From CAWBBA01 sp963741625 (GTDB taxonomy: Bacteria > Desulfobacterota > Desulfomonilia > Desulfomonilales > Desulfomonilaceae): a DNA stretch of 64,000 nucleotides. Under the pieces are notes generated by a model. The model was not told where the DNA came from and searched no databases. It saw nothing but the letters and a program-made list of their open reading frames with translations. Positions 55,909-64,000 of this stretch are shown one piece after another. The stretch spans positions 186,001 to 250,000 of the forward strand of contig CAVUIT010000011.1 in assembly GCA_963741625.1 (NCBI GenBank). The letters are read 5' to 3'. The position numbers and the translations under genes are program-made. Positions within the stretch are counted from its first letter, which is position 1. Every line of letters starts with the position of its first letter.

Positions 55909-56142
55909 TTACAGCTTCTCAATCTCAGCCTCTATGAAAGCTCGAATTATTTGACTGTCTGATAGTTGCTGGCGTTCTTCGAGTTGTTTTATCGTCACCA
56001 GGCCCGAATCAATCAAAACATTGAGCGCGAGATGAAACTCTCTTGGAGTGAGCCTATATTTCTCGCTCAACTCGAAATCAGTCATCCCCGAACGAACATC
56101 TTTAGCCATCTCCACAGCAGTCAAGCCATTGCATTCGGACAT
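55909..56142 (-). CDS. DxRSGM-family small protein 1
   Basis: 77 residues, one domain. 'MAKDVRSGMTDFELSEKYRLT' is the signature, followed by a helix ending 'DSGLVTIKQLEERQQLSDSQ' and 'IIRAFIEAEIEKL'. All-alpha, no signal peptide, no membrane segment. Very similar to the 56367 gene in its second half ('RQQLSDSQIIRAF' is shared), showing recent duplication. Confidence 0.72.
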   Translation of the reverse strand: MSECNGLTAVEMAKDVRSGMTDFELSEKYRLTPREFHLALNVLIDSGLVTIKQLEERQQLSDSQIIRAFIEAEIEKL

Positions 56143-56366
56143 GATGCAGTCCCTTTTTTGCGGAGTATACTTATTATAACTCGTCTTACTAGTGCGTCCA
56201 TAAAGTCCGGAGGTTGTAACGCCCCATTATCCCCGTGGCGAACTAAACTCCCCAATGCTCCGCAGGACCAAATCTCCTCGCCTTCCACTTCCCAAGGCAA
56301 ACACGCACAACACCTGTCTCTCCCATGAAATAGAACCACGAGCGTCTCGCGAACCCTGGGCATGTC

Positions 56367-56621
56367 TCAATCGACAAGTTTGATGTCTTCACACGATTCG
56401 ACAAACGCACGGATGATCTGACTATCTGATAGTTGTTGACGGTCTTGAAGCTCTCCCTTGGTAATCAGTCCCGCATCTACTAGGTATCCTAAGACTCGGT
56501 CGAAGTCCTGGACAGTCAGGCCGTACTTCTCGCTCAGCTGGAAGTCGGTCACCCCGGAGCGAATGTCTTTCACGAATTCCCTGCCCTTGATGGTTCGCAC
56601 TTTTGGCTGGGTCTTTGGCAT
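56367..56621 (-). CDS. DxRSGM-family small protein 2
   Basis: 84 residues. 'GREFVKDIRSGVTDFQLSEKY', 'VLGYLVDAGLITKGELQDR', then 'QQLSDSQIIRAFVESCEDI'. AAGGGAG precedes the ATG at 56621. Tandem paralogue of the 55909 gene with 225 bases between them. Confidence 0.72.
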   Translation of the reverse strand: MPKTQPKVRTIKGREFVKDIRSGVTDFQLSEKYGLTVQDFDRVLGYLVDAGLITKGELQDRQQLSDSQIIRAFVESCEDIKLVD

Positions 56622-57155
56622 GATTCCGCACTCCCTTCACTTCTATTATAAGGCATGGACCAGAAGGATGCACCGACCGAGGTTAAGACTGGGTATCAGC
56701 CTCTCTCCCACGCCTCTTGTGTGTGTCAGCTTTGCCGTAGATAGTTACAGGCCAATAGCGAAGCGTTGTAGCACATTTCTGGCCGCCTGTTGTTCGGACA
56801 CATTTCTAGGCTGTTCCCATTTGGCCGAAATCCACAAGCAGACAGGGGCAGGAAAGAATCCCTGAGGGACCAGGGGCCGAAGCTTTTGCCAAAATTGGAG
56901 TTATACAAAAAAGGGTGGGGGAGGACCCACACATTTATTATTTTGGGCCATCCTCTTGGACCCTCCCCCATGCTCCTGCCCGGGCTCAGCAGGATCAAAT
57001 CTGCGAGCGTTCATGCTCGCCGCCCCATTTCCCCCCTGTCCCTCCCCTGAAATCCCTATCACACAGACCTCCGGGGCTTGGTTAGATTTTGGTAGAGGCT
57101 CTTGGTCTGGGCAACAGCTTCCTACAAAGCAAGGAGACCTGCAAATTACGGGTTC
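56622..57155. other. Intergenic region
   Basis: 534 bases. Bases about 56907-56971 hold GGGTGGGGGAGG paired loosely with CCTCCCCC, a GC-rich inverted repeat around TTTATTATTTT, which could act as a terminator. No gene. Confidence 0.5.
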
Positions 57156-57440
57156 TCAGCTAGCCTTTTCTTTTTCGACAAAAGCCTTTGTTATGATGCT
57201 ATCTGACAAGGTTGTTCGCTCGTAAAGCTGCATGTCAGTGATCAGGTTGGCATCGAGCAGCTTCCTCAAGACCAGTTCCAATTGGTTTGAGGTCAGATTA
57301 TATCTTTCCATCAATAAGGCGTCACCCACACTCACCACACCTTCACCCACACCTTCACCCACACCTTCACCCACACCTTCACCCACACCTTCACCCACAT
57401 CAGCTGCAATTGCCTTTCCACTAATGGTTCGCTTGGCCAT
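57156..57440 (-). CDS. DxRSGM-family protein 3 with an expanded GEGV minisatellite
   Basis: 94 residues. The start 'ISGKAIAADV' and the end 'ALLMERYNLTSNQLELVLRKL...ANLITDMQLYERTTLSDSIITKAF' match the family. Between them, where others read RSGMTD, this gene has five GEGV units and VVSVGD. The insert is encoded by the 12-bp repeat at 57339-57398. Start ATG follows AGGGGGGATCGAC. Confidence 0.68.
   Translation of the reverse strand: MAKRTISGKAIAADVGEGVGEGVGEGVGEGVGEGVVSVGDALLMERYNLTSNQLELVLRKLLDANLITDMQLYERTTLSDSIITKAFVEKEKAS
57339..57398 (-). repeat. 12-bp minisatellite, five perfect units
   Basis: ACCTTCACCCAC repeated five times without mismatch (plus-strand reading), in frame with the gene and adding 4 residues (GEGV) per unit. 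A partial, diverged unit adjoins on the left (CACCCACACTCACC). Confidence 0.9.
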
Positions 57441-58102
57441 GTCGATCCCCCCTAGTGTTATTTCCTCAAAATACCTGGTCCATCCGTCTACCGTAATAAT
57501 TACATATAGACAGGTGGACTGGGACCCCCAGTTATTTCATGGACAGAGCACTAGACGCGCAAGTATAGTTACTTTACCACATCTTTAAAACCAAAGGGAA
57601 TACGGCGAGCTCGAAAAAACTCTCGGGCGCTCCATCAACATGGAGACGGCTCGCAAGATTCTGTTCCTCTTCTTTAGCGGCCGCTTCCTCGACCTCTTGC
57701 TCAGACTCACGACCGGTGATGATGGCCCCATGTCCCAGCCAGCCGTTCTCTCGAACTGTTAATAAGTCTCCAAGCGTGGCTATAAGGTTTTTCGCAAGTG
57801 TAGATCAAGTCTGCCGTCGCCTCTCGCATACCGATAAACGCAGTCAAGTACGTGTGCTTCAGGGCGGGTGACATGCTTTAAGACCGAGAAGTAGTTGGCG
57901 ACATCGAACTCCTCCCGCGTTCGTTCGGGGTCTGTATACAAAAGGCCAGAACTTTGGAAAAACCATCCCTCTTTCTTTCTCTTGCGTTAATTTGGAACAC
58001 TTTGATATAATAGATAATATTTTGCGCCCACAGGGACGTCGACCCGGTTTGTCCGTGTTGCCCAGGACGCCAGAAGGTAAGATGCTCCCGCACGTGTGAA
58101 AA
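57441..58102. other. Intergenic region with a possible gene fragment
   Basis: 662 bases. At about 57610-57760 (plus) a frame without start codon reads 'ELEKTLGRSINMETARKILF' and 'FLDLLLRLTTGDDGPMSQ', perhaps a transposase or kinase fragment; not identified. No ribosome site. Otherwise nothing. Confidence 0.4.
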
Positions 58103-58510
58103 ATGAAAACCAGTCAAGTAAATGTGAGAGCTCGCCAATTCGTGGCGGATGTCAGGGCTCGAATGAGTGATGAGACCTTGCAAAAGAAATACGGCTTCCC
58201 CAGCAAGAAGTTCTACTTCTATAAGGCCTCCGCACTGGACATTATTGCAAAGGAGAATGCACAGAATTCCAAAGCCGGGATCAGAATAGTCGCGAAGGAA
58301 TTTCTCACCGATATCCGCTCTGGGATGGACGATGAAGCCCTGATGATCAGATACGACCTTCAGCCGCGCCAACTTCAAAATGCATTTAGGCAAATAATAA
58401 ATGCTGGACTGGCCGCGCCTATGGAACTGTCCAAGAGGCTTAGCATAACCAAGAGTCAGGTTACAGATGCCTTCAGGGAGATGGGCAAGGCTATTGCAGA
58501 GCTGGACTAA
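58103..58510 (+). CDS. Tandem double DxRSGM protein
   Basis: 135 residues holding two copies of the domain: residues about 5-55 ('ARQFVADVRARMSDETLQKKY', a diverged signature) and about 65-130 ('AKEFLTDIRSGMDDEALMIRY', 'AFRQIINAGLAAPMELSKRL', 'SITKSQVTDAF'). Ribosome site weak. Internal duplication of the unit seen singly in neighbours. Confidence 0.72.
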   Translation: MKTSQVNVRARQFVADVRARMSDETLQKKYGFPSKKFYFYKASALDIIAKENAQNSKAGIRIVAKEFLTDIRSGMDDEALMIRYDLQPRQLQNAFRQIINAGLAAPMELSKRLSITKSQVTDAFREMGKAIAELD

Positions 58511-58829
58511 ACGACCGTTAACGATTGATCTTCCCCGTTCAGAGTTTCTTGTAGTTCATTGCAAGGCCTCATAAACTGAGTCTCCTCAAATTCATCTTTT
58601 TCCAGTAGACCACACGGAGCGCCCATGTCAGGTTGGTTAGCCTGGCGGCCAACATGCTTTGCATAGGTAGGTTAAAATTGGGGAAGTCTGGCGGTCGAAA
58701 AGTGCAGCACCAGTTGCATGATTCTTTCTGCCTTCTTCGGTTTTAAGGTGTCAACGTGGAATTCTTATCCTCGTTTGAAAATCTTTTGTGATATTATGCG
58801 ACTCAGATCTACCCACGCGGGGGCTTCCT
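58511..58829. other. Intergenic region
   Basis: 319 bases; nothing recognised beyond a possible promoter for the next gene near 58780 (TGTGATATTATGCG). Confidence 0.45.
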
Positions 58830-59141
58830 ATGCCCAAAAAGACGATCAAAGCAAAGGAACTGCTGGCCGATATTAGGGCGGGAATGAATGGTGCCGGCCT
58901 GATGAAAAAGTACGGCCTTTCTGCCGGAGGAATTCTTAAGGTCCTGAACAGACTCATCTGGGAGGGACTTATCTCACTGTCCGAGCTAGCCGAGCGCAGA
59001 TCTCTGGCCAAGACGGTTTACATGCCTGTCTTCGAGTGTCGATCCTGTGGCGACATGCAATTCTCGAAAGTGGAGAAATGTCCCCGATTTGGCACACGGA
59101 TGAAAACATTGAGCGGAGAAAAGTCAGATTTCAGTTTTTAG
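58830..59141 (+). CDS. DxRSGM domain with degenerate zinc ribbon
   Basis: 103 residues. 'AKELLADIRAGMNGAGLMKKY' and 'VLNRLIWEGLISLSELAERR', then a C-terminal ribbon 'FECRSCGDMQFSKVEKCPRFGTRM'. A normal ribbon would end CPxCG; here CPRFG lacks the fourth Cys. ATG 58830 is preceded by GCGGGGGC. Confidence 0.7.
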   Translation: MPKKTIKAKELLADIRAGMNGAGLMKKYGLSAGGILKVLNRLIWEGLISLSELAERRSLAKTVYMPVFECRSCGDMQFSKVEKCPRFGTRMKTLSGEKSDFSF

Positions 59142-59288
59142 TATTTGCTACGTCCGCAGGTTTAAGAGGTTGAGCCCTGCAACGGTCGAAGGCCAAATGT
59201 CGAGGGGAGCATTTGGTACGAAAGCAAGAATAGTCCCAAGGACGTTGTTTAGTGCCGTCCGGGGGCAAGTCAGTAGCTAGGGATTTTC

Positions 59289-60050
59289 ATGGCAAAAAAG
59301 AGCTTAAGAACAGACGAAATACTGACGGACATAATGTCAAGAAAGGGCGATACCGGCTTGATGGAGAAGTACAATCTTTCCGCCCGAGCACTACTAAAGA
59401 TAACGACCAAGCTCTTGTGGAAAGGACGGCTCTCCCCGGTATTGTTCGCTAAACGAAAATCCTTGATAAAAAGTGTCCTTACGGACAAACACCGAACAAT
59501 TGTTTCTGGCGAAGTACTTCAGGATATCCGCTCTGGCATGGGCGATGCTGAGCTAAAGGGAAAATACAAGCTCTCGTCCAGGGGTCTTGTGAGGCTTCTC
59601 GAAAGGCTTGTGGACTCCAATTTGATATCTCATTCCGAACTTTCTGAGAGGTCAGGCGCCTACCGCAATAAAGTCGGTCACATTTACGGCAGAAGCCATG
59701 TGAGGGCGCACATAACTGTGTCGATCCCGGTATACGACATAGGATCCATAGGGTCCTCAGCTATCGGGCTATTAAGGGATGTCTCACTAGAGGGTTTCCG
59801 TATAGCGGGAATTGAGTCCAATGTAGGTGATGTCAAAACGTTTCAACTTCCCTTGGACATGTTCATTAAAGCTCACCCCCTGATACTTGTCGGTGAATGT
59901 TCTTGGGTTGCCCCCGGGGCAGGAAACCAAAATTATTGGGTCACTGGTTACCGCATGGAAACTGTTACAGAGACCGATGCCGATGCTATCACAAAATTCA
60001 TTAACTTTTTGCTATTCACGGATTCGGGCCAATGGAAAACCGCACCGTAA
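59289..60050 (+). CDS. Double DxRSGM - PilZ protein
   Basis: 253 residues: domain copy 1 ('TDIMSRKGDTGLMEKYNLS', with the RSGM altered), copy 2 ('LQDIRSGMGDAELKGKYKLS', 'LVDSNLISHSELSERSG') and a PilZ domain from about residue 135. The latter has RSHVR (canonical RxxxR) and 'LLRDVSLEGFRIAGIESN' (DxSxxG), so c-di-GMP binding is plausible. 'KTFQLPLDMFIKAHPLILVGECSWV' corresponds to a segment shared with the PilZ protein at 52519. It precedes sensor B by 204 bases. Confidence 0.8.
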   Translation: MAKKSLRTDEILTDIMSRKGDTGLMEKYNLSARALLKITTKLLWKGRLSPVLFAKRKSLIKSVLTDKHRTIVSGEVLQDIRSGMGDAELKGKYKLSSRGLVRLLERLVDSNLISHSELSERSGAYRNKVGHIYGRSHVRAHITVSIPVYDIGSIGSSAIGLLRDVSLEGFRIAGIESNVGDVKTFQLPLDMFIKAHPLILVGECSWVAPGAGNQNYWVTGYRMETVTETDADAITKFINFLLFTDSGQWKTAP

Positions 60051-60254
60051 GTCCACAATGCCCCGTCCATAAGACAGGTGCCAGATTCCGAGTTGGAAAT
60101 GGACAGCCCGGCCGCTCTTTGCCAAAGCTTCAAACTGCGCCAGGAGGTCCTTTCCTCTTCTGGAAGAAACGTACTATGCCCCTAACTTGCCATGTGGCAC
60201 ACGGCACGGGAGGATGTAGAGTTGGAAATCGATCTGGAATTGTGAGGTCGATTC

Positions 60255-61641
60255 ATGGGGGAGTCCATTGACGATAAGGATCAAACCACTTTGAAGTCTT
60301 TAGAGGAGGGAGACGCGATTTCGCCTGCTCTCTTTAGAGGAGAAGACCTTCCCACAGAAACCATTTCGCTGAGCGACATGTTTAGCAAAGACGTCACTTC
60401 CTCTGGCAGCTTCGATATCAGGGGGGGCATTCGGGCGAGCACGTTCGGGAAGCTGCTACAAGCCCTGCCGATTCCGGCCCTTTTGATTGACCATCACCAT
60501 CACGTAGTGGTCACGAACCAGGCGTGGGGGAAGCTCAGTTCTCAATATGAGAGAATGCACGGCGCCCCTTTTTCTAGTCTTTTTCCTGACCAGGACGCGG
60601 TTGAGAACGCTGAATTCATCGTTGAAGAAGTTTTCTCCAGTAGGAGGCCCCAGGTAACTGAAGCGTTCCTAGAGGTGGCAAAGAAGCGAATATGGGGCCG
60701 AATGACCTTTCGATCCATCAGGATAATGGAGGAGAGGCTCGTACCTGGTTATCGTTGAAGACCTTACTGTAGAGAGGCAACTTTTGCGACTCGGCAGAGA
60801 GTATCAGGAAGAGCTCGAGAAACGTGTGGCAAGCCGCACAGCGGAGCTTCGAAAAATGAACGCGAAGCTCTCCCGAGAGATTGCCGCAAGAAAGGGACTA
60901 GAGGATCAATTGCGACAGGCCGTGAAGATGGAAGCGTTAGGAAGACTAGCCAGTGGGGTGGCGCACGACTTTAACAACTTGCTAGCGGTCATTTCCGGTA
61001 ATTCGCAGTTACTGTTGGGCAAAATGGATGAGGAAGATGCTCGCCGAGACCTCGTTCACGAAATTACTAATGCAGTGGAGAGGGCTGATTTGGTAACGAG
61101 GCAACTTTTGACGTTTGGTCGCGGGCACGACACGAATTTGAGGATGGTGGACCTTAACGCAATCATTGTGGACTTCGAGAGTATGCTTCGGCGGCTGGTA
61201 GGTGAAAACATTGAGGTTTCCACCGCTCTTGATTCGTCGCTCGGAACAGTACGTGCCGACCCAACCCACATCGAGCAGGTTCTTATGAATCTGGCAGTCA
61301 ATGCGAGAGATGCAATGCCTCAAGGTGGCAACCTCGTCATGGAAACGAAAAACGTCAGTTTGGACAAAGAATATTGCATAGCAAATCGTGGGGTCAGAGC
61401 GGGCCAGTATGCTATGTTGGCCGTTTCGGATACGGGCGGTGGGATGGAAAAAGAGGTCATGGATCGTATCTTTGAGCCCTTCTATACAACAAAGCGAGCT
61501 GGCGAAGGAACTGGCCTCGGCCTAGCCGTGGTGTTCGGGATTGTTCAAAACCATGGGGGCCATATTACCTGCCGAAGCGAACGCGGAACTGGAACCAGAT
61601 TCGAGATTTGTCTGCCAGTCATGGACGCCACTTTACCTTAG
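60255..61641 (+). CDS. Sensor histidine kinase, split by one indel (sensor B)
   Basis: About 461 residues after dropping one C at 60744-60745. N-terminal PAS-like module ('SGSFDIRGGIRASTFGKLLQ', 'IPALLIDHHHHVVVTNQAWG', 'WGRMTFRSIRIMEER') joined by a coiled coil ('EYQEELEKRVASRTAELRKM') to HisKA with phospho-His in 'ASGVAHDFNNLLAV', then HATPase_c ('NLAVNARDAMPQGG', 'EPFYTTKRAGEGTGLGLAVVFG'). No receiver. Shares the sensor module with sensor A and the regulator at the right edge but lacks the second PAS and the receiver. Confidence 0.86.
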
Positions 61642-62172
61642 ATTTCAGCATTCTCTTGACGAGACTGTCCTTGACAACTGTGGGCAAATGGGAGGAGAAG
61701 TTTTCTGGCAGCATCTCACCGCAACTTCCCAGCCTCATAGGAAACCTTCACAGCCAATGAGCACTGCCCGTCGATCTTGCCATGGGTGTGAGCTTTCCTT
61801 ATTGGGGAGAGACAGCTTACAACCTTTTGCACATGCTCATACAGTCTTGGCTCACTACTACCAATCTGTCTTCGAGTGGGGCGCAGCGTCAGGAAACCGA
61901 TTGACTCAGTGACAATGGTGACATACGCTTTGAGGTTAGTGCAAGACCCTAGTACATGGGAATATTGCTGTCATATCAGGTCTTTTAACCGGGATCTGAA
62001 GTGAGTCGGTTGGTCTTTGAGGCCCAACAGACCATCGCTGCTGCGGCAGGGGGCTCAGAAACCACTCTATGGGGTAGCATCCGAGCAATCCGTGTTCATT
62101 CTCCTTATCCTCACCCTCGGAAGCATTGGCTAACCGTGATGTGAAGATTGCGGGTAAAGAAAACGGTGCCCT
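61642..62172. other. Intergenic region
   Basis: 531 bases; a 123-codon frame starts inside the kinase in another phase (61541) and has no independent start signal. Nothing supported. Confidence 0.45.
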
Positions 62173-62442
62173 ATGAAAAGAACTGAAAGACGCAAGATCA
62201 AAGCAAAGGAGTTTGTCGCAGACCTTCGCAGCGGCATCACTGATGAATCCCTTATGGGGAAATACGTTGTTTCGTCAGACCAATTTCAGGAGCTCCTGCA
62301 CATGGCCGTCGATTCCGGCCTAATCAGTGAAGAAGAGTTGCACGAACGTCTCTCCGTATCCAATACAGCCATAACAAAAGCGTTTCTGGAATTGCAGGAG
62401 GCCGCGCAAAGACTCAGAAGAATCTCGGAGGATGATAGCTGA
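62173..62442 (+). CDS. DxRSGM-family small protein 4
   Basis: 89 residues, single domain: 'AKEFVADLRSGITDESLMGKY', 'MAVDSGLISEEELHERL', 'SVSNTAITKAFLELQEAA'. Ribosome site not obvious (GTAAAGAAAACGG upstream). Downstream of sensor B by 531 bases. Confidence 0.7.
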   Translation: MKRTERRKIKAKEFVADLRSGITDESLMGKYVVSSDQFQELLHMAVDSGLISEEELHERLSVSNTAITKAFLELQEAAQRLRRISEDDS

Positions 62443-62543
62443 AGGAAAACCATAGACGCAGATGACATATACCGCTGTGCCAAGAGCAAAATCTCTGGTA
62501 CTTCAGACAATCGGGTACAGCCAGGGCAGCTGATGACGCAGTC

Positions 62544-63047
62544 TCATGATGGCTTCTTCGCGGTTTTGCCGCGACTCTTAGCTTGGCTCAACTTCTTGAC
62601 GACCCTTTTCTTGTGTTTCATTGTATCAGCCAGCACGTCATTCATAAGAGAGAGGTATGTTTGGTAGTTTGTATTGATGACTTCCACATAACTCAGTTCA
62701 ATCACCGTGTTTTCAATATGATAGGCTATAAGAAAAGCGTCTTTTTCTCTCAGTTCGCCATGCCTGACCTTGTCAACGTCCGACTGAATCCGTGCGATAA
62801 ACGAGTTTATTGCGGTCAAAGGTATCGAATTGCCGATAGTGAATTCGTCGGGTTGAATCCGGACCAACTCAGCGAGTTTGGCCATGATATCAGCGTGAGC
62901 CAACTCTTCCTTCGCCAGAAGGGACCAGAATGGTGCGTTTTCAGGGAAGCACTCCAAGCATCCTAGGTAAAAGTCGGCAACCGCCATCTCTGCCTGAACC
63001 ATGAGATCCATTGCTTCCAGACAGTACTTCAGAGCCAGCCCCGTCAT
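62544..63047 (-). CDS. Ferritin-like (rubrerythrin-related) four-helix protein
   Basis: 167 residues from ATG 63047, chosen because AGGAGG lies 8 bases upstream. The paired helix motif 'QAEMAVADFYLGCLECFPENAPFWSLLAKEELAHADIM' has the ferritin E...ExxH spacing ('EELAHA'), and a second ExxY/ExxE-like pair occurs at 'HIENTVIELSYVE'. No rubredoxin domain. The family binds a di-iron centre for peroxide reduction or iron handling. Basic C-terminus 'RGKTAKKPS'. Convergent with the 62173 gene; connection with the island is unclear. Confidence 0.72.
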   Translation of the reverse strand: MTGLALKYCLEAMDLMVQAEMAVADFYLGCLECFPENAPFWSLLAKEELAHADIMAKLAELVRIQPDEFTIGNSIPLTAINSFIARIQSDVDKVRHGELREKDAFLIAYHIENTVIELSYVEVINTNYQTYLSLMNDVLADTMKHKKRVVKKLSQAKSRGKTAKKPS

Positions 63048-63331
63048 ATCGAACGCCTCCTGGCTGCGGATGACTAACAGAGTGTCGGGCATCGACAAGC
63101 CGCTTTTGCCATTCTCTCAAAGTGTGTACCACTTTTTGAGCTAGAGGAATAGGCGACTAAACCAGTTCTCCACGGCTTCGCTGAAAATCAGTCTGGCATG
63201 CTCAAGTGTGTCTTGACTTCACAGGGAGCGAGCGATTGTTATCGTAGATGACCTTACTTTGGGGGTCGGATATTGCCCCGTGGAAAGAGCCACAAATTCG
63301 GGTTAACAGACGACAGCTACGACGCCCATTC
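63048..63331. other. Intergenic region
   Basis: 284 bases between two minus-strand genes; nothing recognised. Confidence 0.4.
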
Positions 63332-64000
63332 TCAAGGCCGATCAGCCTGATAACCATAGAGAAGACTGAGCCAAGTGCTGATACTGTCATGTGACAAATC
63401 CAGATTAAGTTTCTTCTTGATATTAACCCTTTGAGAGCTTATCGCATCAGGGCTCACGCCCATAACAGTGGCTACCTGCTTCGATGTCAGCCCGGAAGCG
63501 ATTAGGCTGCAGACCTGAATTTCCCGTGGTGTCAGGAGAGCTAGTCTTGGGTCTGGCCTGCCCGCAAGGGATGAAAAGTTATTCGCGAGTTGATAGTCCA
63601 TGGCCTGAACAAGGAGAGAACATGGCTCGGATGCAGATGCCTCAGCCTTAAGTTGATCGATCAAGGGTTGCAGGCTTATCCTCATTTTAAGCAACATGTC
63701 GTCTCGAAGTTCTCTCAGTTGCTGTTCGATCTGGCTCACGACGATTTTCAACTGCTCTTCAGATTTTCGGTGTTCTTCAATTTCGTTTTGAAGGATTTTG
63801 TTTGTTAAAGACAGTTGGGCAGTCCGCTCATTTACTTTTTTCTCTAAATCCCGGCGAGCCGCTTCAAGCTCCTCGCGATGGATTTCGATAAGCGCAAGCT
63901 GTTTCCGTTCAGCGGTCAGGTCTTCCACCAAAACGAGCAAGAACCTCTCCCGGATTATCCTGATTGAGCGGAAAGTTATTCGGCCCCATATTTCCATGGT
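63332..64000 (-). CDS. LuxR-type regulator sharing the island's sensor module (partial, sensor C)
   Basis: Runs off the right edge; 222 residues visible. The visible N-terminus 'WGRITFRSIRIIRERFLLVLVEDLTAERKQL' is the end of the same sensor module as in sensors A and B ('WGRMTFRSIRIMEER', 'VEDLT'). A long coiled coil follows ('EAARRDLEKKVNERTAQLSL', 'EHRKSEEQLKIVVSQIEQQL'), and then the output is a GerE/LuxR helix-turn-helix ('LTPREIQVCSLIASGLTSKQVATVMGVSPDAISSQRVNIKKKL'). No receiver or kinase part. So the same sensor here controls DNA binding directly. Confidence 0.85.
   Translation of the reverse strand, partial: TMEIWGRITFRSIRIIRERFLLVLVEDLTAERKQLALIEIHREELEAARRDLEKKVNERTAQLSLTNKILQNEIEEHRKSEEQLKIVVSQIEQQLRELRDDMLLKMRISLQPLIDQLKAEASASEPCSLLVQAMDYQLANNFSSLAGRPDPRLALLTPREIQVCSLIASGLTSKQVATVMGVSPDAISSQRVNIKKKLNLDLSHDSISTWLSLLYGYQADRP

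Noticed and set aside
57339..57398. Possible CRISPR array (regular short repeats)
   Set aside because: The 12-bp units are directly adjacent with no spacers and lie in frame within a coding gene; it is a minisatellite. No cas genes are present; the 40542 nuclease is Cas4-like only in fold.
61541..61912. 123-codon frame after sensor B
   Set aside because: It begins inside the kinase gene in another phase and has no start signal or recognisable sequence.

Overview
The window looks like chromosomal DNA of a strictly anaerobic, aromatic-degrading Desulfobacterota bacterium of the Desulfomonile/Syntrophobacter type. This is inferred from a set of benzoyl-CoA ring-degradation genes (Dch-type dienoyl-CoA hydratase, BamA-type ring hydrolase, DUF35/thiolase pair), a giant double 2-hydroxyacyl-CoA dehydratase-type activase, a sigma-54 driven pilin, and a high density of two-component and PilZ proteins. 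No rRNA or complete marker gene is present, so the genus is only an inference.

Layout. 1-5 kb: the end of a ModE-like regulator, then a tight operon ddl - MurU-like - AmgK-like (cell-wall sugar salvage plus D-Ala-D-Ala ligation) and two small proteins. 5-9 kb: minus-strand benzoyl-CoA pathway block. 9-15 kb: M18 aminopeptidase, HtrA-like protease, queD and folE2 (pterin/queuosine precursors), a decayed RAYT transposase with its palindromic repeats, and yraN. 15-22 kb: the 1425-residue activase and a VKOR-DsbA fusion. 22-30 kb: repeat-rich DNA with an IS1634-like element, a pilin, a truncated DsbA copy, a small methyltransferase and a TetR regulator with a palindromic operator. 30.7-42.8 kb: an integrated element next to tRNA-Arg(ACG), with a tyrosine recombinase, excisionase-like proteins, a zinc anti-sigma-like membrane protein, a set of small cassette-like genes punctuated by a GGCGGACGTCCGCC palindrome, a RecB-like nuclease, a wrecked phage-type gene and three tiny membrane proteins. 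43-49 kb: nucleotide-sugar dehydrogenase, L,D-transpeptidase, an IS3-family remnant and a 3' fragment of tRNA-Asp. 50-64 kb: an unusual signalling island.

The island is the main candidate for an undescribed system. It carries three sensor proteins that share one N-terminal PAS-like module but have different outputs (histidine kinase plus receiver, histidine kinase alone, LuxR-type HTH). Around them lie nine copies, in eight genes, of a small helical domain with the signature D-[IV]-R-S-G-[MIV]-[TS]-D-x-x-L-x-x-K-Y, alone, in tandem, fused to a degenerate zinc ribbon, or fused to PilZ (c-di-GMP-type) domains. One copy has its signature replaced by a 12-bp minisatellite.

A second theme is sequence integrity: at least nine otherwise good genes are split by single-base indels. 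This points to uncorrected sequencing errors for most of them, and to real decay for the phage-type gene at 41.5-42.2 kb, the RAYT and the IS3 element.
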